Assembly (NCBI RefSeq): GCF_033958435.1
Contig: NC_134138.1
Coordinates: 264,717,798-264,781,797 of the forward strand
DNA length: 64,000 nt
Source: Carettochelys insculpta
Lineage: Eukaryota; Chordata; Testudines; Carettochelyidae
Reading direction: 5' to 3'
Part shown: positions 10,953-22,470 of the stretch, one piece after another
How the letters are laid out: each line of letters begins with the position of its first letter
Numbering within the stretch: position 1 is the stretch's first letter
Notes under the pieces: model-generated
Told to the model about the DNA's origin: nothing
What the model saw: only the letters and a program-made list of their open reading frames with translations
The model's database searches: none
Program-made: the position numbers and the translations under genes

Positions 10953-11334
10953 GGCTATGTATGCATGAGAGGGTTTCTCTAGCAAAACTGGGCTTTTGTC
11001 AGAAAAACCCGCCAAGTGTCTACACACAAAATGTGCTTTGTTGACAGTTTGTCAACAAAACCTGTAACATCTGACGGCAGCATTATACCTCTCCCTGTTC
11101 AGGTATAATGCCTCTTCTATAGATAATACAGCCATGTAGACACTCCACGGGGCCCTCTGTCGACATACAGGGCTTCTGGTACACTGGGCAGCCCTGTTTG
11201 CAAAGCTTCTGATCAGACGTTCTGTTGAGACAGGGCCGGCACTCTGGCTGCTCTCTGTTGACAGAGTGGCTTGCTCTTTCGATCTCTTCCAACAGTCACT
11301 TCTGTTGACAGATACTTCCTGGGTAGATGTGGCC
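10953..11334. mobile_element. MITE, GGCTAC/TGTCGACA family, with TCA target duplication
   Basis: This 382-bp element runs from GGCTATGTATGC to GGGTAGATGTGGCC and is flanked on both sides by TCA (10950-10952 and 11335-11337). Internal TTGACAGTTTGTCAACAAAA and CTTCTGTTGACAG segments align in reverse orientation with the element at 42483-42970. It is non-autonomous and has no transposase. The 3-bp duplication suggests the PIF/Harbinger superfamily but does not prove it. Confidence 0.75.
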
Positions 11335-11533
11335 TCAGTGGTTTGAGCACTGGTCTTGTAAACCCATGATTCTGAGTTCAATCCTTGAGGAGGCCCTTTA
11401 GGGGTCTGGGGCAAATAGATAAAAAAAAATCTGGCAGAGAGGGTTCTTGGTCCTGTTGAGAGGGCAGGGGACTGGACTCGATGACCTCTCAAGGTCCCTT
11501 CCAGCTCTATGAGATAGGTGTATCTCCATATAT
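11335..11533 (+). mobile_element. tRNA-derived SINE of the turtle pol III type
   Basis: The tRNA-like head has an A-box-like CAGTGGTTTGAGCAC (11336-11350) and a B-box-like GAGTTCAATCC (11374-11384). A body follows (GAGGAGGCCCTTTAGGGGTC), then a CR1-like tail, GGACTCGATGACCTCTCAAG, and a GAGATAGGTGTATCTCC end. This architecture matches the cryptodiran tRNA-SINE family that shares its 3' end with a CR1 LINE. It supports a turtle origin. The SINE head directly abuts, and may be interrupted by, the MITE to its left. Confidence 0.85.
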
Positions 11534-13274
11534 AATGTTTGAATGAGCCAAGTGAGATGATACATGAGAGAGAACTCTAAACTTGTCCATGCCTGGGGGA
11601 CACCAGCTCAACCCAACCTCATACACGCAAGCAGACTCATTGAAGCCAATGGACCAAGCCTAAAGGTTGAGCACATGCATGTCAGCAGGGTTGGACCATC
11701 ATCTGCATGGAACACAAGCACTGGAGATAGGACGGAGCAGAAGGGAGACCAGCTTCCCTGGTTCATGAGTCCACACAAAGTTGTTAAAAACATTGTTTTT
11801 TTTCTCCAGCAGCAACTGGCTTCACTGATCAATGCGGAGCATGGAACATGAGCCTGGCACTACACAATTAATAAATATAATACATACACAAAAACATAGT
11901 GCATAACCGGATCAATTTTGTTCTGACTGAAAGCACTAAAAGCCAGAACAGGCTCAGGCTGTTTTCACAGAGTGTAGTATAGCCCGTTTGCTCACTATAT
12001 CATCTGAACATTGCCAAATTATATAGCCCTGTGCTGTCAAAACTATATAGTTAGAAGCCTGGTGTCTGTTTTTATGATGTACACATCCAGGGATATGAGT
12101 GATAGCTGTGTTTTATAAAAACCTCATTTAAATTTGAGTTCAGTCTGGTACAGATGGCTCTGGCGCAATAAAAGCTGCCTGCTCTCAAATTAACATTTTG
12201 TTGTACATACATTGAGAAAAACATAATAAATTAACATCACAACAGCAGTGATGTTCTCTCTTTCTTGTGTTTATGTTCTTCCTGTGTGCAATGCAGGGGA
12301 GAAACTATTTGGCACCCCATACCTAAGGCATTCACAGCAGAAACTAAACAGCTACAGAAGGAATGGGGAAAGTTGCCAGTGGAGCATGAGCGTTGGGGTT
12401 GCCGGATTTTCAACATTTGCATATAAGATTTGGATAAGACTGGCAAATTTGTGACTACAAGCTTGAAATAAACAAAAGAAAGAAAAAAACACTACAGCCA
12501 GACATTTGGATCAATAAAGTCTAAGATTATCAGTAAAGAAAAAAAAATAACATGCCCTGAAAAGCAACTACAATAAAAAAAATACTGACAGACTAGCATG
12601 CTGACCAGGAAAGAGATTTGGAATTGTCTGGAAGATTAAGGGGTTTTATCGTGGAAAAATAATCCCTAAAGCTGTTAGCCCCATATGTAGCTGAAAGGAA
12701 GAAGGCAAACAGAATGTTTGGTTGCTAGGGGAATATAACATACATCAAAAGCACTGCTATAATTACTGTATACTGTAAGAAACTGATAAGACCTCTACTA
12801 GTGTACTCTACCTGCTCTTGGTTATTGTAGCTAAGAAAGGTTCCAATGCTTTTTGAAAGAATGCAGTGCAGAGGAAAACAAGGTGAATACAAATGCTGTG
12901 GTATTTAAATTATCAACTACAAAAACAGTTCAAGATGAGTACAACTATTAAAAGAGAAAGGAAGCCAGACATGAGCTTAAGAAGTGCATATCATTGTTCA
13001 AGAAACTCTGTCAAAGATTGCAGACCCAACTTTTTAGGTTTTTTACCTTTTCAGTTCTTGCCTCTTTTTGAGAAACCCATGAGTCACATCAGTGGGTCTA
13101 AAACTTTCCCATACCATGATCCCAACTTTACAGCAGGAAAGGATGCATTTCTCCCTTCTAGCCACAGAGATAGGGAAAACACCTGCAAAGCTCCAGACCA
13201 AGTCACAATCTGTAGGGTACAAATTCATGGGCTACATCTCACCCTACATCGAGGGTTGCAGAGAAATAAAAGAC
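11534..13274. other. Non-coding DNA, nothing recognised
   Basis: A-rich stretches lie near 12470-12580. No coding exon or named repeat is visible. Confidence 0.4.
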
Positions 13275-13510
13275 CCCGTGGTTTAGGTTCCTACCCTCGA
13301 ATTTTGGAGTCCTTGATTCAAGTCCTAAGTCTACTACAGACTCACAGTGTGACCTCGAGCTAGTCAACACACCTGCTCTGTGTCTCAGCTGCTCCTCTGG
13401 AACATGGAAACAACAACTTTTTCCTACGTCACAGAGTTGTTAGGATAAAAGACATTACAGATGGAGCAGTGGTCATAAACTACACCAAGGGGGCTATATA
13501 AGCACCTAAC
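13275..13510 (+). mobile_element. MIR-like CORE-SINE remnant
   Basis: The order of segments follows MIR: a tRNA-like head with TTGATTCAAGTCC, then CACAGTGTGACCTCGAGCTA, CTCTGTGTCTCAGCTGCTCC, GTCACAGAGTTGTTAGGATA and GGGGGCTATATAAGCACCTA. The copy is diverged and old. Confidence 0.75.
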
Positions 13511-14133
13511 ACAGACAGACCTTCACAAGATCACTTAACATCTTTGCCACCCATTGGATGTGGGAAGTAAGATGCTCCTCAACATGAGTAAGGATGGCAG
13601 ATCATGGTTCTTAGTGGAACTGGGAGAAAAACTTTATGGTTCAATGGTAATTTTGAGACATTGAAATGTAATTAATTGTTGCTTGGACCAAAAGAAAAAA
13701 AATTAGCAATTTTCTAAGCGCTTGGCAAATCAAAAAGTACAAAAAATCATTTCAAGTCAACTGAAACATTTTGTTCAACCCAAAACAAAAAGTTTCATTC
13801 TGATCTCAAACATTATTTTTAAAAAATGTTTCTGATTTAAAAAGCCACAATGAAAGGAAAATCTGAACTGTTCAAAATGTGAAAAGGAAGTATGTTGGTT
13901 GGTTTGGAATATGATTTTTTCCCAAAAAGAATGTTTTTCAAGTTCACAGCCAATTTGGTGTTGCCAAAATAGCATTTTTTGCTAAATACTGTAATTCCAT
14001 TTTGGCCAAAGAATTTCGCCGACTCCTACCTTTTATTCTTTGGGTGTGTGAAATAGGCACCAAATTAGTTATCTTCTGTTAGAAAGAATGGTAAGTGCAT
14101 GGATGGCAAGTGCTGATGTCATTACCCACATTA
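13511..14133. other. A/T-rich DNA, nothing recognised
   Basis: The region is rich in A and T runs (13620-14000) with no supported feature. Confidence 0.4.
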
Positions 14134-14449
14134 CCTCTATGTCTACACTAGCCCCGCGCCTTTCAAAAGGGGGATGCTAATGGACACTTCAGGATATGCT
14201 AATGAGGTGCTGCAATGAATATATTTGTTTATAGGAATAAGGGGATTTCAAAGTGTGCAGTGTCCTTTCAAAAAGGACCCCGGGCAGACGAGCCACTTGC
14301 GATCGAAATTGGCACTTTCAAAGTGCTGCGGCCACCATTATGCTAATGAGGTGTGGCATATTCACTGCCATGCCTCAATAGCATATCCCAAAGCATCCCG
14401 TTAGCACCCCCCTTTCGAAGGCGGGGGGCGGGGCTAGGGTAGACAGCCT
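14134..14449. mobile_element. MITE, CTACACTAGCCC family
   Basis: The left end contains CTATGTCTACACTAGCCC and the right end GGGGCTAGGGTAGACAGCC. The internal AATAAGGGGATTTCAAAG and ATGCTAATGAGGTG segments are shared with the better preserved element at 25559-25945. It has no coding capacity. Confidence 0.75.
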
Positions 14450-14634
14450 ACTTATTGCAAATTGCCGCTCTTTTGGCTGAGACAGCACAGCTCCAGCTTG
14501 GGGACTCAACAGATAACAGCATGAGCTGTTACATGTTAAACTACAGACTTTGGATTCTCAGAGAATCATAACCTTGAAGGGGATCTATAAACATGGAAGC
14601 ACTGAAAAAGATTCCAAGAAATACTTCACAAAGT

Positions 14635-15113
14635 AGGTAGTAGGCATCCTTCAGTCTGCATAGACTACGGATCGCGCCCTTTATAGTTTCAATCAAGGAC
14701 TTCATTTACAGCGTCTACTGTGACTATGAAGACCCACACGAGAGTGACAGTCCTTGCTGCATCTCTTGCAGATGTGGTGGGTGTCTGGCAAGTCCTTAGT
14801 GTGCTTTCTGTGTGCTCGCTTCTCCTCTGCTAGCTGTCTGATCCTCATCTCACCCTTCTGAAGGCCCTTGTGTAACCCCTGCCTCCATCTCCTGCGGTCG
14901 TCTGCCAGTTCTTCCCAGGTGTCCAGCTCGATGTCTACCTCTCCGAGGTCTCTCTTGCAGACATCTTTGTTGTGCAACTGGGGGCGTCCGGGAGGTCTTT
15001 TGCCAGAGGCTAGCTCACCATACAGGATGCCTTTTGGAATCCTTCCATCATTCATCCTGTGGACGTGGCCAAGCCAGCGGAGCCGACGCTGGCTGAGGAG
15101 GGTGTGCAGGAGA
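14635..15113 (-). pseudogene. LINE fragment, RT C-terminus with Cys/His zinc-binding tail
   Basis: A minus-strand frame at 14702-15113 encodes RRLRWLGHVHRMNDGRIPKG, GKRPPGRPQLHNKDVCKRDL and WEELADDRRRWRQGL, then a terminal CKRCSKDCHSRVGLHSHSRRC that looks like a zinc-binding tail. This is the C-terminal region of a non-LTR retrotransposon polyprotein. The sequence upstream of RRLRWLGH does not match, so the copy is 5'-truncated near 15113. The 3' part includes the tail TATGCAGACTGAAGGATGCC near 14645-14670. I cannot fix the LINE clade. It is not CR1, which has a different C-terminus. Confidence 0.75.
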
Positions 15114-16299
15114 AGGCTAATGAACAGGACTGGGAATGTCCAAGTGAACACCTTATCCAGGAACAGCAGAAATACTGTACAGGTGCAAGATAAGGCTCCC
15201 TTGTTTAGGACACCAACCCCCACCTAGACACTGTGAAAAATCGTCTCCCAACTCAAAATGGTACAGAATTCATTTTTGGCTCTTCATTTACAAGGAGGAG
15301 TCATTTCCCCCCAGCAGCAAATGCAAAAAGTAATCCTGCTTAAGGCCAGATGCTCAGCTACTGTAGAACAATGCAGCACCATAGAACTCAGTGGAACTAT
15401 GCTGCTTTACACCAGCTGCTGTGCCTAAGCTACCAGTGTTGAAAGTGCCTATAAACATCATATCTAGGCGCTTAGAGTTTTTTGGAAAGTGTCAAAAATG
15501 CAATGCAGTAGAAGAAAAACCTAGATGGGCCCTATTCTGTATCCCCCATCCCTCACTATTATTTACTCACTGGGGCAGGTCCAGAGACATCAATCGGGCT
15601 CCTAAGTATATTCGTGCTACTCATCCTTATAATAGCGTGCTACAACAATAGGCCCAGATTGCTCATTATTATATGTGATTTGTTAGGATTGCTGGAGTAG
15701 CCCTCTAAAGAGAGTTCTCATTAGCACAGCAGTGCCATCACGATTCACCCTTATAAGATGCATATATCTGCAAGATTTTGTTGCCTTCTGTGTATTTAAT
15801 GATGTTATTGGAGGGCAGATGCTCTCTCCAGGTGCTGACTTACTCTAATAAGCTGTTTACAGTTGGGTAATTTCCTTCCTGTTATTCCCCACATATTTAA
15901 GGCAATGGTGGAGTGTAGGCCAGGGAACTGCAGCTCACCCTCATTAGTGGCTTTCACTTATGTTATTTTTCCTTTTTAATTCTTGTGCACGTCAACAGTG
16001 TGACTGGAAAGCACTGAGGACACTGAGCCCAGCTTCAGAGTTTCTCAAACTGTTTACAGAAAAATACTTTCCCCTTTCAATGCTCCTGATATAATGCCAC
16101 TGCAGGAGGCATTGGGGAATTACAGCTCATCAACACCAACACATTCAGGAATTAAGAATCCTGAGGAGTTGGCATGCAACAGAAACAAGATGGATGGGAG
16201 AGGAGTGAAGTGATTTGCACAAAGTTACCCTGCAGGCCAATGTCAGAGTAAGGAGTAGGATCCAGGTGTCCTGCTGCCTAGTACAGTGCTTTTGTCCAT
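15114..16299. other. Non-coding DNA, nothing recognised
   Basis: No exon, RNA gene or named repeat is supported here. Confidence 0.4.
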
Positions 16300-16990
16300 A
16301 GGGTTGTCAACCTTCCCAGCTTGGGTGGGAGTCTCCTGGACCGGAAGCCAAACTCCTGGTGGCTACTGAAACCAATCTGGAAGACTTTAAGAGGCTGCTA
16401 AAAGTCCAATTGATGGTTAATGCAGGGCTAAAGCAGGCTCTCTAGCTGCCACAGCTCTGCAGGACTTGTGGAAGCGACTAGCACATCCCTCAGGCTATAA
16501 GCACAGGGATGACCAGGAGGTCTCTGCATGATGTTCCTGCTCTGTGTGCCCACTCCACAGCTTCCACTGGCCAAGAACCACAGCCGGTGGGAGCTGGTGA
16601 GGAGTACCTGAAGGCAAGGGCAGCATGCAGAGCCATCTGTCTGCCCCTGGACCTAGGAATAGAATACGGTGGTCACTTCTGGGAACCATTCAAGGTAAGC
16701 ATTGCCCGGCCAGAGCCTGCATCCCAAATCCCCTCCCGCATCTGAATGCCCTGCCCCAGGCTCAGCCTGGAACCCTCAACCACCCTGAACCCCTCAGCCC
16801 CACTCCCAAGCCCAGGGCCTGCATCCTACCTGCAACCAAACACTCTACCCCAGCCCAGTGAAAGAAAGCGAGGATGGGAGACAAGTGATGGAGGGAGGAG
16901 TGAGCGAGTGGGGCAGGGCCTCAGAGAAGGGCCAGGGCAGGGGCATGCCAAAGGTGTTTGGGTTTGTACAAACAGACAGCTGGCAACCCC
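16300..16990. mobile_element. DNA-transposon remnant with GGGTTG/CAACCC ends
   Basis: The ends are GGGTTGTCAACC (16301) and CTGGCAACCC (to 16990), forming imperfect inverted termini. The interior is C-rich (CACCCTGAACCCCTCAGCCC) and then purine-rich (GTGAGCGAGTGGGGCAGGGC). It matches the plan of a long turtle repeat that begins AGGGTTGCCAAC. A second element with the same ends lies at 54253-54757. Short open frames inside are compositional. Confidence 0.65.
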
Positions 16991-17837
16991 CGTTTGCCCA
17001 TCAGATCACACAGGTTCCTTCCAGGTGGGAAAACTCAGTTGTAACAAGAATACAGGTGTACTGGTAAAAGTCTGATCTTTACTGCTTGACCCCAGACCCA
17101 TGACATCAGTAAGGGTTACTCCCTTCCTGTGGGTGCATACCTCACAATTAACACTTTCACAAGTATCAAAATTTTTCAGATAAAACCATCACTCACATCC
17201 TCATAATAATTATGTACAGTCAATGGCAAATTTACTTGTTCCAATCGCAGAATTAAAATGCAAGCCAGAAGTATAAAGTTCCACTCTTTTTAGCAGTTTC
17301 AGTGGAGCAGGAATAAGTTGTTCTTGTCCCCAGATATTTCCAAGCAGCAAACTAATTTAGGAGGCTACATTCCTCTCCAAAATTATCTTTCAGGGATTTT
17401 TGACTGGGATCCCTTGCCAAATGGTTTGATACTGAGAGCTGTGGAATGACACTGTTTTAATTATGTGCTTTTTTAAAGAACTATATTTCAACACAAGAGA
17501 CCATTCAGCTACAGGTTTTTTGAGCAAAGTTGTTCCCCAGTTGCATGCAACATATGAGCAATTGAGCTGTTCTGCCTCTCAGGATTATTATGTTTACAGA
17601 CCAAACAGAGAAATTAGATAAACACCAGATACTCTTGCTGGAAGGTTGCACTGTAATGATACTTTAATTCCTTAAAACTCAGAGCAATTAATATGCAAGT
17701 GTGACAGATCTCGCAAGTTTCTGCAATCTCCCTGAAGACTTTCTGGTATTAAGATTATGTAGCAGTTATGGGCTTGAACTGAACATAACCCCTCTTTGTA
17801 GGAGGCGTAAACAATCTTTGGGGGTCCATTGTTTTAA
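16991..17837. other. AT-rich DNA, nothing recognised
   Basis: No supported feature. Confidence 0.4.
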
Positions 17838-18470
17838 GCAGGGCTTTTTTTCTGGCAGAACGCAGCTGAACTGTGTTTGTCCGTCTTTTTTCCTACACCA
17901 CCATTTTGGAAGCCGGCTGGTTCCAAGCCGAATGCAGCTCTTCAGGGAGCAACTGCCAGTGCTCACTCTTCCAGCTCCCTGCCTGCCTGCTATGCTGAAA
18001 GGACAGAGCTCGATTTAACTGGTTTAACGGATGGCAGGAGGAATCCAGCTGTTAAACCAATTAAATTGAGTCCTATTCTTTCAGCGCAGCAGGGGAAGCT
18101 GGAGGGGTGGGAGGAGCTGCACAGCCACGGTGAACAGAAGATGCGGCCAGCGAAGGAGCAGCAGCATGTGGAGTTTCTGTGCAAGGTAAGTGACTCCTGG
18201 TTTGGGGAGGGGGGTGATTTGGAGCTGCAGGGTGCATGTGTTAAGCCTGGGAGCGGTTTGGGACTGTGCGGGGGAGTTAAGCCTGGAGGTAGTTTGGGGC
18301 TTTGGTGGGTGGGGGGAAGGGGATTAAGCTTGGGGGTGGTTTGGAACCACTTGGTGGGGTTAAGCCTGTGGGGAGTTTGGGACCATGTGGAGGGGGATTA
18401 AGCCTGGGGGGCAGGAGGGCAGTTTGGGGCTTAAGTTCTGGTACCTTTCTTCTAGGAAAAAAAGCACTGG
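17838..18470. mobile_element. Repeat with inverted GCTTTTTTTC ends and an internal minisatellite
   Basis: The left end reads GCAGGGCTTTTTTTCTGG. The right end reads CTAGGAAAAAAAGCACTGG, its imperfect reverse complement. No ORF of known function lies inside. The unit contains a minisatellite (18239-18435) and resembles a non-autonomous DNA element, class undetermined. Confidence 0.5.
18239..18435 (+). repeat. Minisatellite, about 5 copies of a 33-47 bp TTAAGCCTGGG unit
   Basis: TTAAGCCTGGG-like starts are at 18241, 18277, 18324, 18360 and 18398. Each is followed by a GGTAGTTTGGG-like core. Copy length is variable, and the strand is strongly G-rich. Confidence 0.8.
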
Positions 18471-19297
18471 TTTTCACTGACTGGTTTACGTACACTGGTG
18501 TTTAGCTCCACAGGGAAGGATTTCCACAGCTCCATCGTGAACTAAAAACAGTGGGTGGTGACTGTGATCCAAGAACCTCTTGATGACAACTGGCAGAGTG
18601 CAGAGGGGAGACATAACGTGTTCCAGAGGTCCACTAAGGCACATACATACATGCATATTTAAGCTCACCAAAAAAAAATGAAGTCTCTATCATGAGCCAG
18701 GAGCCACTGGCCATCATAAACCTTTTCAAAAGTTTGCATGGACAACATTTAGATGTTAGATATCATACAGGGAAGCTTGGAATTAAGGTAGGTAAACAAA
18801 AATAACTCGCAAGTCTTCAAGCACGAGGTAGCAGATGTTTCTCTCTCTTTTTCTATATTGTCTGTCTCACAGTGGAAGCCTATTTGCATATGGAGCCAGA
18901 TGCCAATCAAAAGATTGCAGAGTCCACAGGAGAGGGAGGCCACAGGCCACGAAAATTATCAGCAGAGGCACTTCTGTTTATGAAAATGAACAAAGAGTGA
19001 CCTAACATATGTACAAGGGCTAAGAACCAACTGGCATTCTTCAACTGCATGACAAGTAGACAGCATGACTCCCATCAGAAAAGTCATCACAGCCTGCCTG
19101 GCTGGAAAACTCTGGTGAGAGGTACTTTATTAGACATCAGAGAATCTTGTCAATAAAGTGTAAGCTTTCAGCCATATCAAACTCGCAGCCAGGGGCTGCA
19201 CGTGGCACGACTGATTCCCTGATTGATTGATTTTTAATTTTTTTTTTGTGGCCCTCAGCTAGATGTTAATAAAACATCTAAGTGCAGCCCGCCTACT
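18471..19297. other. Non-coding DNA, nothing recognised
   Basis: Only a T-rich run near 19230-19250 stands out. Confidence 0.4.
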
Positions 19298-19497
19298 CAC
19301 ACACCCTTCTCTGGCATCCACCAGCAGCACGGGGTGGGACAAACACCAATCCTGGCTCCTCAGCCTGTCCAGGTACAGCACATGCATATTAAAACCCCAG
19401 GGAGCCAAGGGAGGTTTAATATGCATGTGCTGGACGTGGACAGGCTGAAGAGCAGGGCTGGTGTTTGCCTCACTCCCCGCCAGAGAAGGGTGTGTGA
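19298..19497. repeat. Long imperfect inverted repeat (hairpin)
   Basis: The left arm (19298-19396) and right arm (19413-19497) are reverse complements over most of their length, around a spacer of about 16 bp. Matching blocks include ACACCCTTCTCTGGC against GCCAGAGAAGGGTGT and GCACATGCATATTAAAACC against GGTTTAATATGCATGTGC. The left arm has an extra block of about 12 bp. It is probably a fold-back element, but I do not recognise its family. Confidence 0.8.
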
Positions 19498-20331
19498 CCA
19501 CTCTAAGGAGCAGGACGATGAAACCCGCATTGGCCGAGGCGGAGAGGGGCGCCTGCCTGGGGCAGCAGCAGGTAGGGAGCCCTGGGGAGCAGAGAGCAAG
19601 GTAAAGTTATATGGGGCGTGGATAGGTGAAGTGCAGTGCAAGCCTCATGGGGCCTAAGGGTTAGCACATATGGGGAGGGGCAGGTCAAGCCTCAAGAAGA
19701 GTCTGAAGGGTGGAGGGGTGGGGGGGAGGGTGCAAGATAAACTCCAGAATGCCTGAAAAGGAAATGCAGGGAAATTGGCATGGGGTAGGGGGAGGGTGCA
19801 GTGTAAACTGGAGAAGAGGGGGTATAAGAGCAGGAGGGGAATGCAACGTTTCTCCTTCAGTGGAACTGAAAGGAAATCTCCTTTCAGGCCTTTGGACAAT
19901 AACCACAGAAGCTGTGAGATCCTGACCTCATCTTTCTCCACTTCACCCCTTCCCCTACTCGGGGCCACTCAGTCCCACCCAGCACCCCTTTCCTCTCTCC
20001 ATGCTTCCTCTATGCAGGAAAAAATGTTGGCTTGTGATGTCTCATATGGCCCACTGAAAGCAGGTTGGGGAAAGGGTAATCTCTAATCTCCTTATGGGCA
20101 GAGAGGTTACTCTTGGGGCAGTGGAGGGGTTTCACTGTGTTGTACGAACGTGAGAGGGAAATACAAAAGATCAGCCAAAGCATCATTCAAACATGGTCAC
20201 GATGACTGACGAAGCAAACCTGTACAATGGAAATGTTTCAATTTCAGTACGCCCTTAGTGACGTAACATCGGGTTATTCCACCAGCGAGTTGGTGGTGAT
20301 CAGTTTCTCTCAGCACTAATCTTCAGTCTCT
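19498..20331. other. Purine-skewed DNA, nothing recognised
   Basis: The plus strand is G/A-rich from 19520 to 19830. Its open frames reflect this skew. No exon is supported. Confidence 0.4.
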
Positions 20332-21100
20332 GGCTACATCTACACTATGAGATGAATTCGAGTTTAAGACAGTTAGCTCGATATTACCACATGATTGTCT
20401 TCACTGAAAATAACAGTAGCCTGATTTACGGAGCACTAATATCAATATAACATCGTCCGAACCTGCTGGGTGTAGCATCAAGCTTGAATTTAAAAGTTCC
20501 AATAAAGGCCAGTGTGGAAGTGTCACGTCTTAAAATTAAATTTATTAGCCTTCAGAGGTGTCCCGTATGTAACCCACAAGGCCCCTCAGTGCTCTGCTAT
20601 GGCCGCTGTTCTCCAGGTGTGCAGGAATTAGGTAACAGGAAGCCTGTGAATTTGAGTTTGACACCAGGAAGCCCATGGCTGTGGGGTCATGTTTGTGTGA
20701 GAGGCTGAGAAACTTCTTTCCTTGCTATTAGTTCAGCTCTGGCTCTGGCTCTACCTCTGCAAGCTGAGTGTTTGGTTTTTTGTTTTTTCTGTGCTGGCAC
20801 CAGCCCCTGCCCTGCTGCACCACGTGGCAGCTAGCCGGCTGGCGGGCAGTGCTTGTATGAGAGGCTGAAAAAATTCTTTTCTGCACTTGACATTTGTGAA
20901 GGGCTCCCCTCCTTCCCCCACAGGTCCCACCAAGTCGGGGTCTTTCCCCCACACAACCACATCACGCGGCTAGCACCTCAGCCTATAAAAGGACGTGCCC
21001 GCTGCTCGGTACGGACCACGCTGCCAGGCAGTGCCATGTCCTGGCTAACACACAATGAGAGCTCAACGGGCAGGAAGATTTTCCTAGAGACAGCTTGCTA
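20332..21100 (+). mobile_element. 5' part of a DNA-transposon-like repeat beginning GGCTACATCTACACTA
   Basis: The segment opens with GGCTACATCTACACTATGAG and continues with GAATTCGAGTTTAAGACAG and TTAGCTCGATATTACC. This resembles a large turtle repeat of the CTACACTA-terminus type. No opposing inverted terminus is visible downstream, so the right end is arbitrary. A TATAAAA-like motif lies near 20984. No transposase motif is recognised. Confidence 0.4.
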
Positions 21101-22084
21101 CCATGAGCCCTGAGCATGAAGAACCCTTGTCTGCACCTGCTGGGGATCAGCTGCCCTACCCCATGGGCCACCAGCAACACAAGCACTCCTTTTTAGGCCC
21201 CCCCGTTTTTCATAGACACCCAACCCCTTTGAGCATCTCCCTGGAGCATCCAGCCCTTCTCCAATGGATAGTCACAGTATTTACAGACTCGCTGCTTCCA
21301 AAGAAGTTTTATTGAGTGAATATATTTTATTTACAACCAAACAAAGCCAAATGGCACAGGATAAGAAAGAATGTACATATAGTCATCTGTGGCACAGAGG
21401 TGGGTTACAGCAGTAACAAGCACTTAACCTGGTTAACGAGTATACATCGTAGCCCACCTTCCCCCGATACATATGTTTTGTGAATTACACTTAAGCCAAT
21501 AGGCATCCTCTGTAACATACAGCAGAGTCTTAATCTATCACCATAAGTCTCTACTGGAGATTCAAGCAATCAAACAAACAAACACACAAAAAAGCTCAGT
21601 CCAGTTTAACTCAGTCCATCAGGACATGGAAGCCAATGCTCCCCCTGACATGGTCCCTCATTGCCTCCTGTCATGTCCCTTGGGGGTTGTCTCTCGTCCA
21701 TAAGTCCAGTTGCACTCAGTCCCTGGCGCAGTCCCTCATCATCCTCGGTCATGTCCCTCGGCAGTCGTCTCACGTCCCTCTGTCTGGTAATAGTCTGTTG
21801 AAGTCCTAGTACACTGCAGCTTAGCCATTTCATCTCGGATCACTGATCTGCTTAACTCACAGCACTTACATTTATGTATAGAGAAATCAAGCACAAGTTT
21901 AATGAAGCACAGAGCTTCACGGAGTAGCAGAAGAGGTACTAGAAACTAATAGTTGCATATGAAATAAAATAAAAGCATGCATTCTACAGCTTAGATTTAA
22001 TTAAACAATACATTCTCACATTAATAACTACTGCTCTTTCACGAAGGGTTACAGAGCCTCTTTTGTGACCCTTCTTTTATGAAA
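21101..22084. other. Non-coding DNA with a short 79-bp diverged duplication
   Basis: GTCCCTCATTGCCTCCTGTC near 21652 and GTCCCTCATCATCCTCGGTC near 21731 start two diverged tandem copies with period about 79 bp. Nothing else is recognised. Confidence 0.45.
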
Positions 22085-22345
22085 ACCAATACCGTAACTG
22101 GGTTCAAAATGCATTAGATATGTTTATGTAGGATAAGTCCATCAACGGCTATTAGCCAGGATGGGGAACAGATGACATCCTGAGCCTCTGTCATTATCTA
22201 GGAATGGGCAATAGGAGGTGGATCATTTGATGATGACATGTTCTCTTCATTTTCTCTAGAGTACATGGCATTGGCCACTGTCAGAAAACGGGATTCTGGA
22301 CTAGATGGACTTTGGTCTGACCCACTATGGCCATTCTTATGAAAC
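22085..22345 (+). mobile_element. CR1 LINE 3' end
   Basis: The segment contains GTCCATCAACGGCTATTAGC and GGACTAGATGGACTTTGGTC, followed by GACCCACTATGGCCATTCTT. This is the CR1 3' UTR in plus orientation and matches the reverse of the element at 6519-7480 near its end. Confidence 0.88.
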
Positions 22346-22369
22346 GTGCATTCTGTTAGTTTGCCAAAA

Positions 22370-22470
22370 CAAAAAAGCAGTCAAGTAGCACTTTTAAGAC
22401 TAACAAAATAATTTATTAGGTGAGCTTTCGTGGGACAGACCCGCTTCTGCAGAACATAGCAATACCAGAA
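22370..22470 (-). repeat. Dispersed ~90-bp repeat, copy 1
   Basis: The copy reads AAAGCAGTCAAGTAGCACTT, then ACTAACAAAATAATTTATTA and GAGCTTTCGTGGGACAGACC. It is the reverse orientation of the copies at 23145 and 29165. The repeat class is not known to me. Confidence 0.85.

Noticed and set aside
11371..11384. A true tRNA gene
   Set aside because: The A and B boxes are present but there is no cloverleaf or 3' terminator. The CR1-like tail identifies a SINE.
17877..18401. 174-codon plus-strand frame with a GTAAGT donor-like site at 18184
   Set aside because: It lies inside a bounded repeat and runs into the minisatellite. The protein is low-complexity and Gly-rich.
20980..21000. TATAAAA-like motif as a gene promoter
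   Set aside because: It lies in repeat-derived sequence with no downstream exon. AT-rich DNA gives such motifs by chance.
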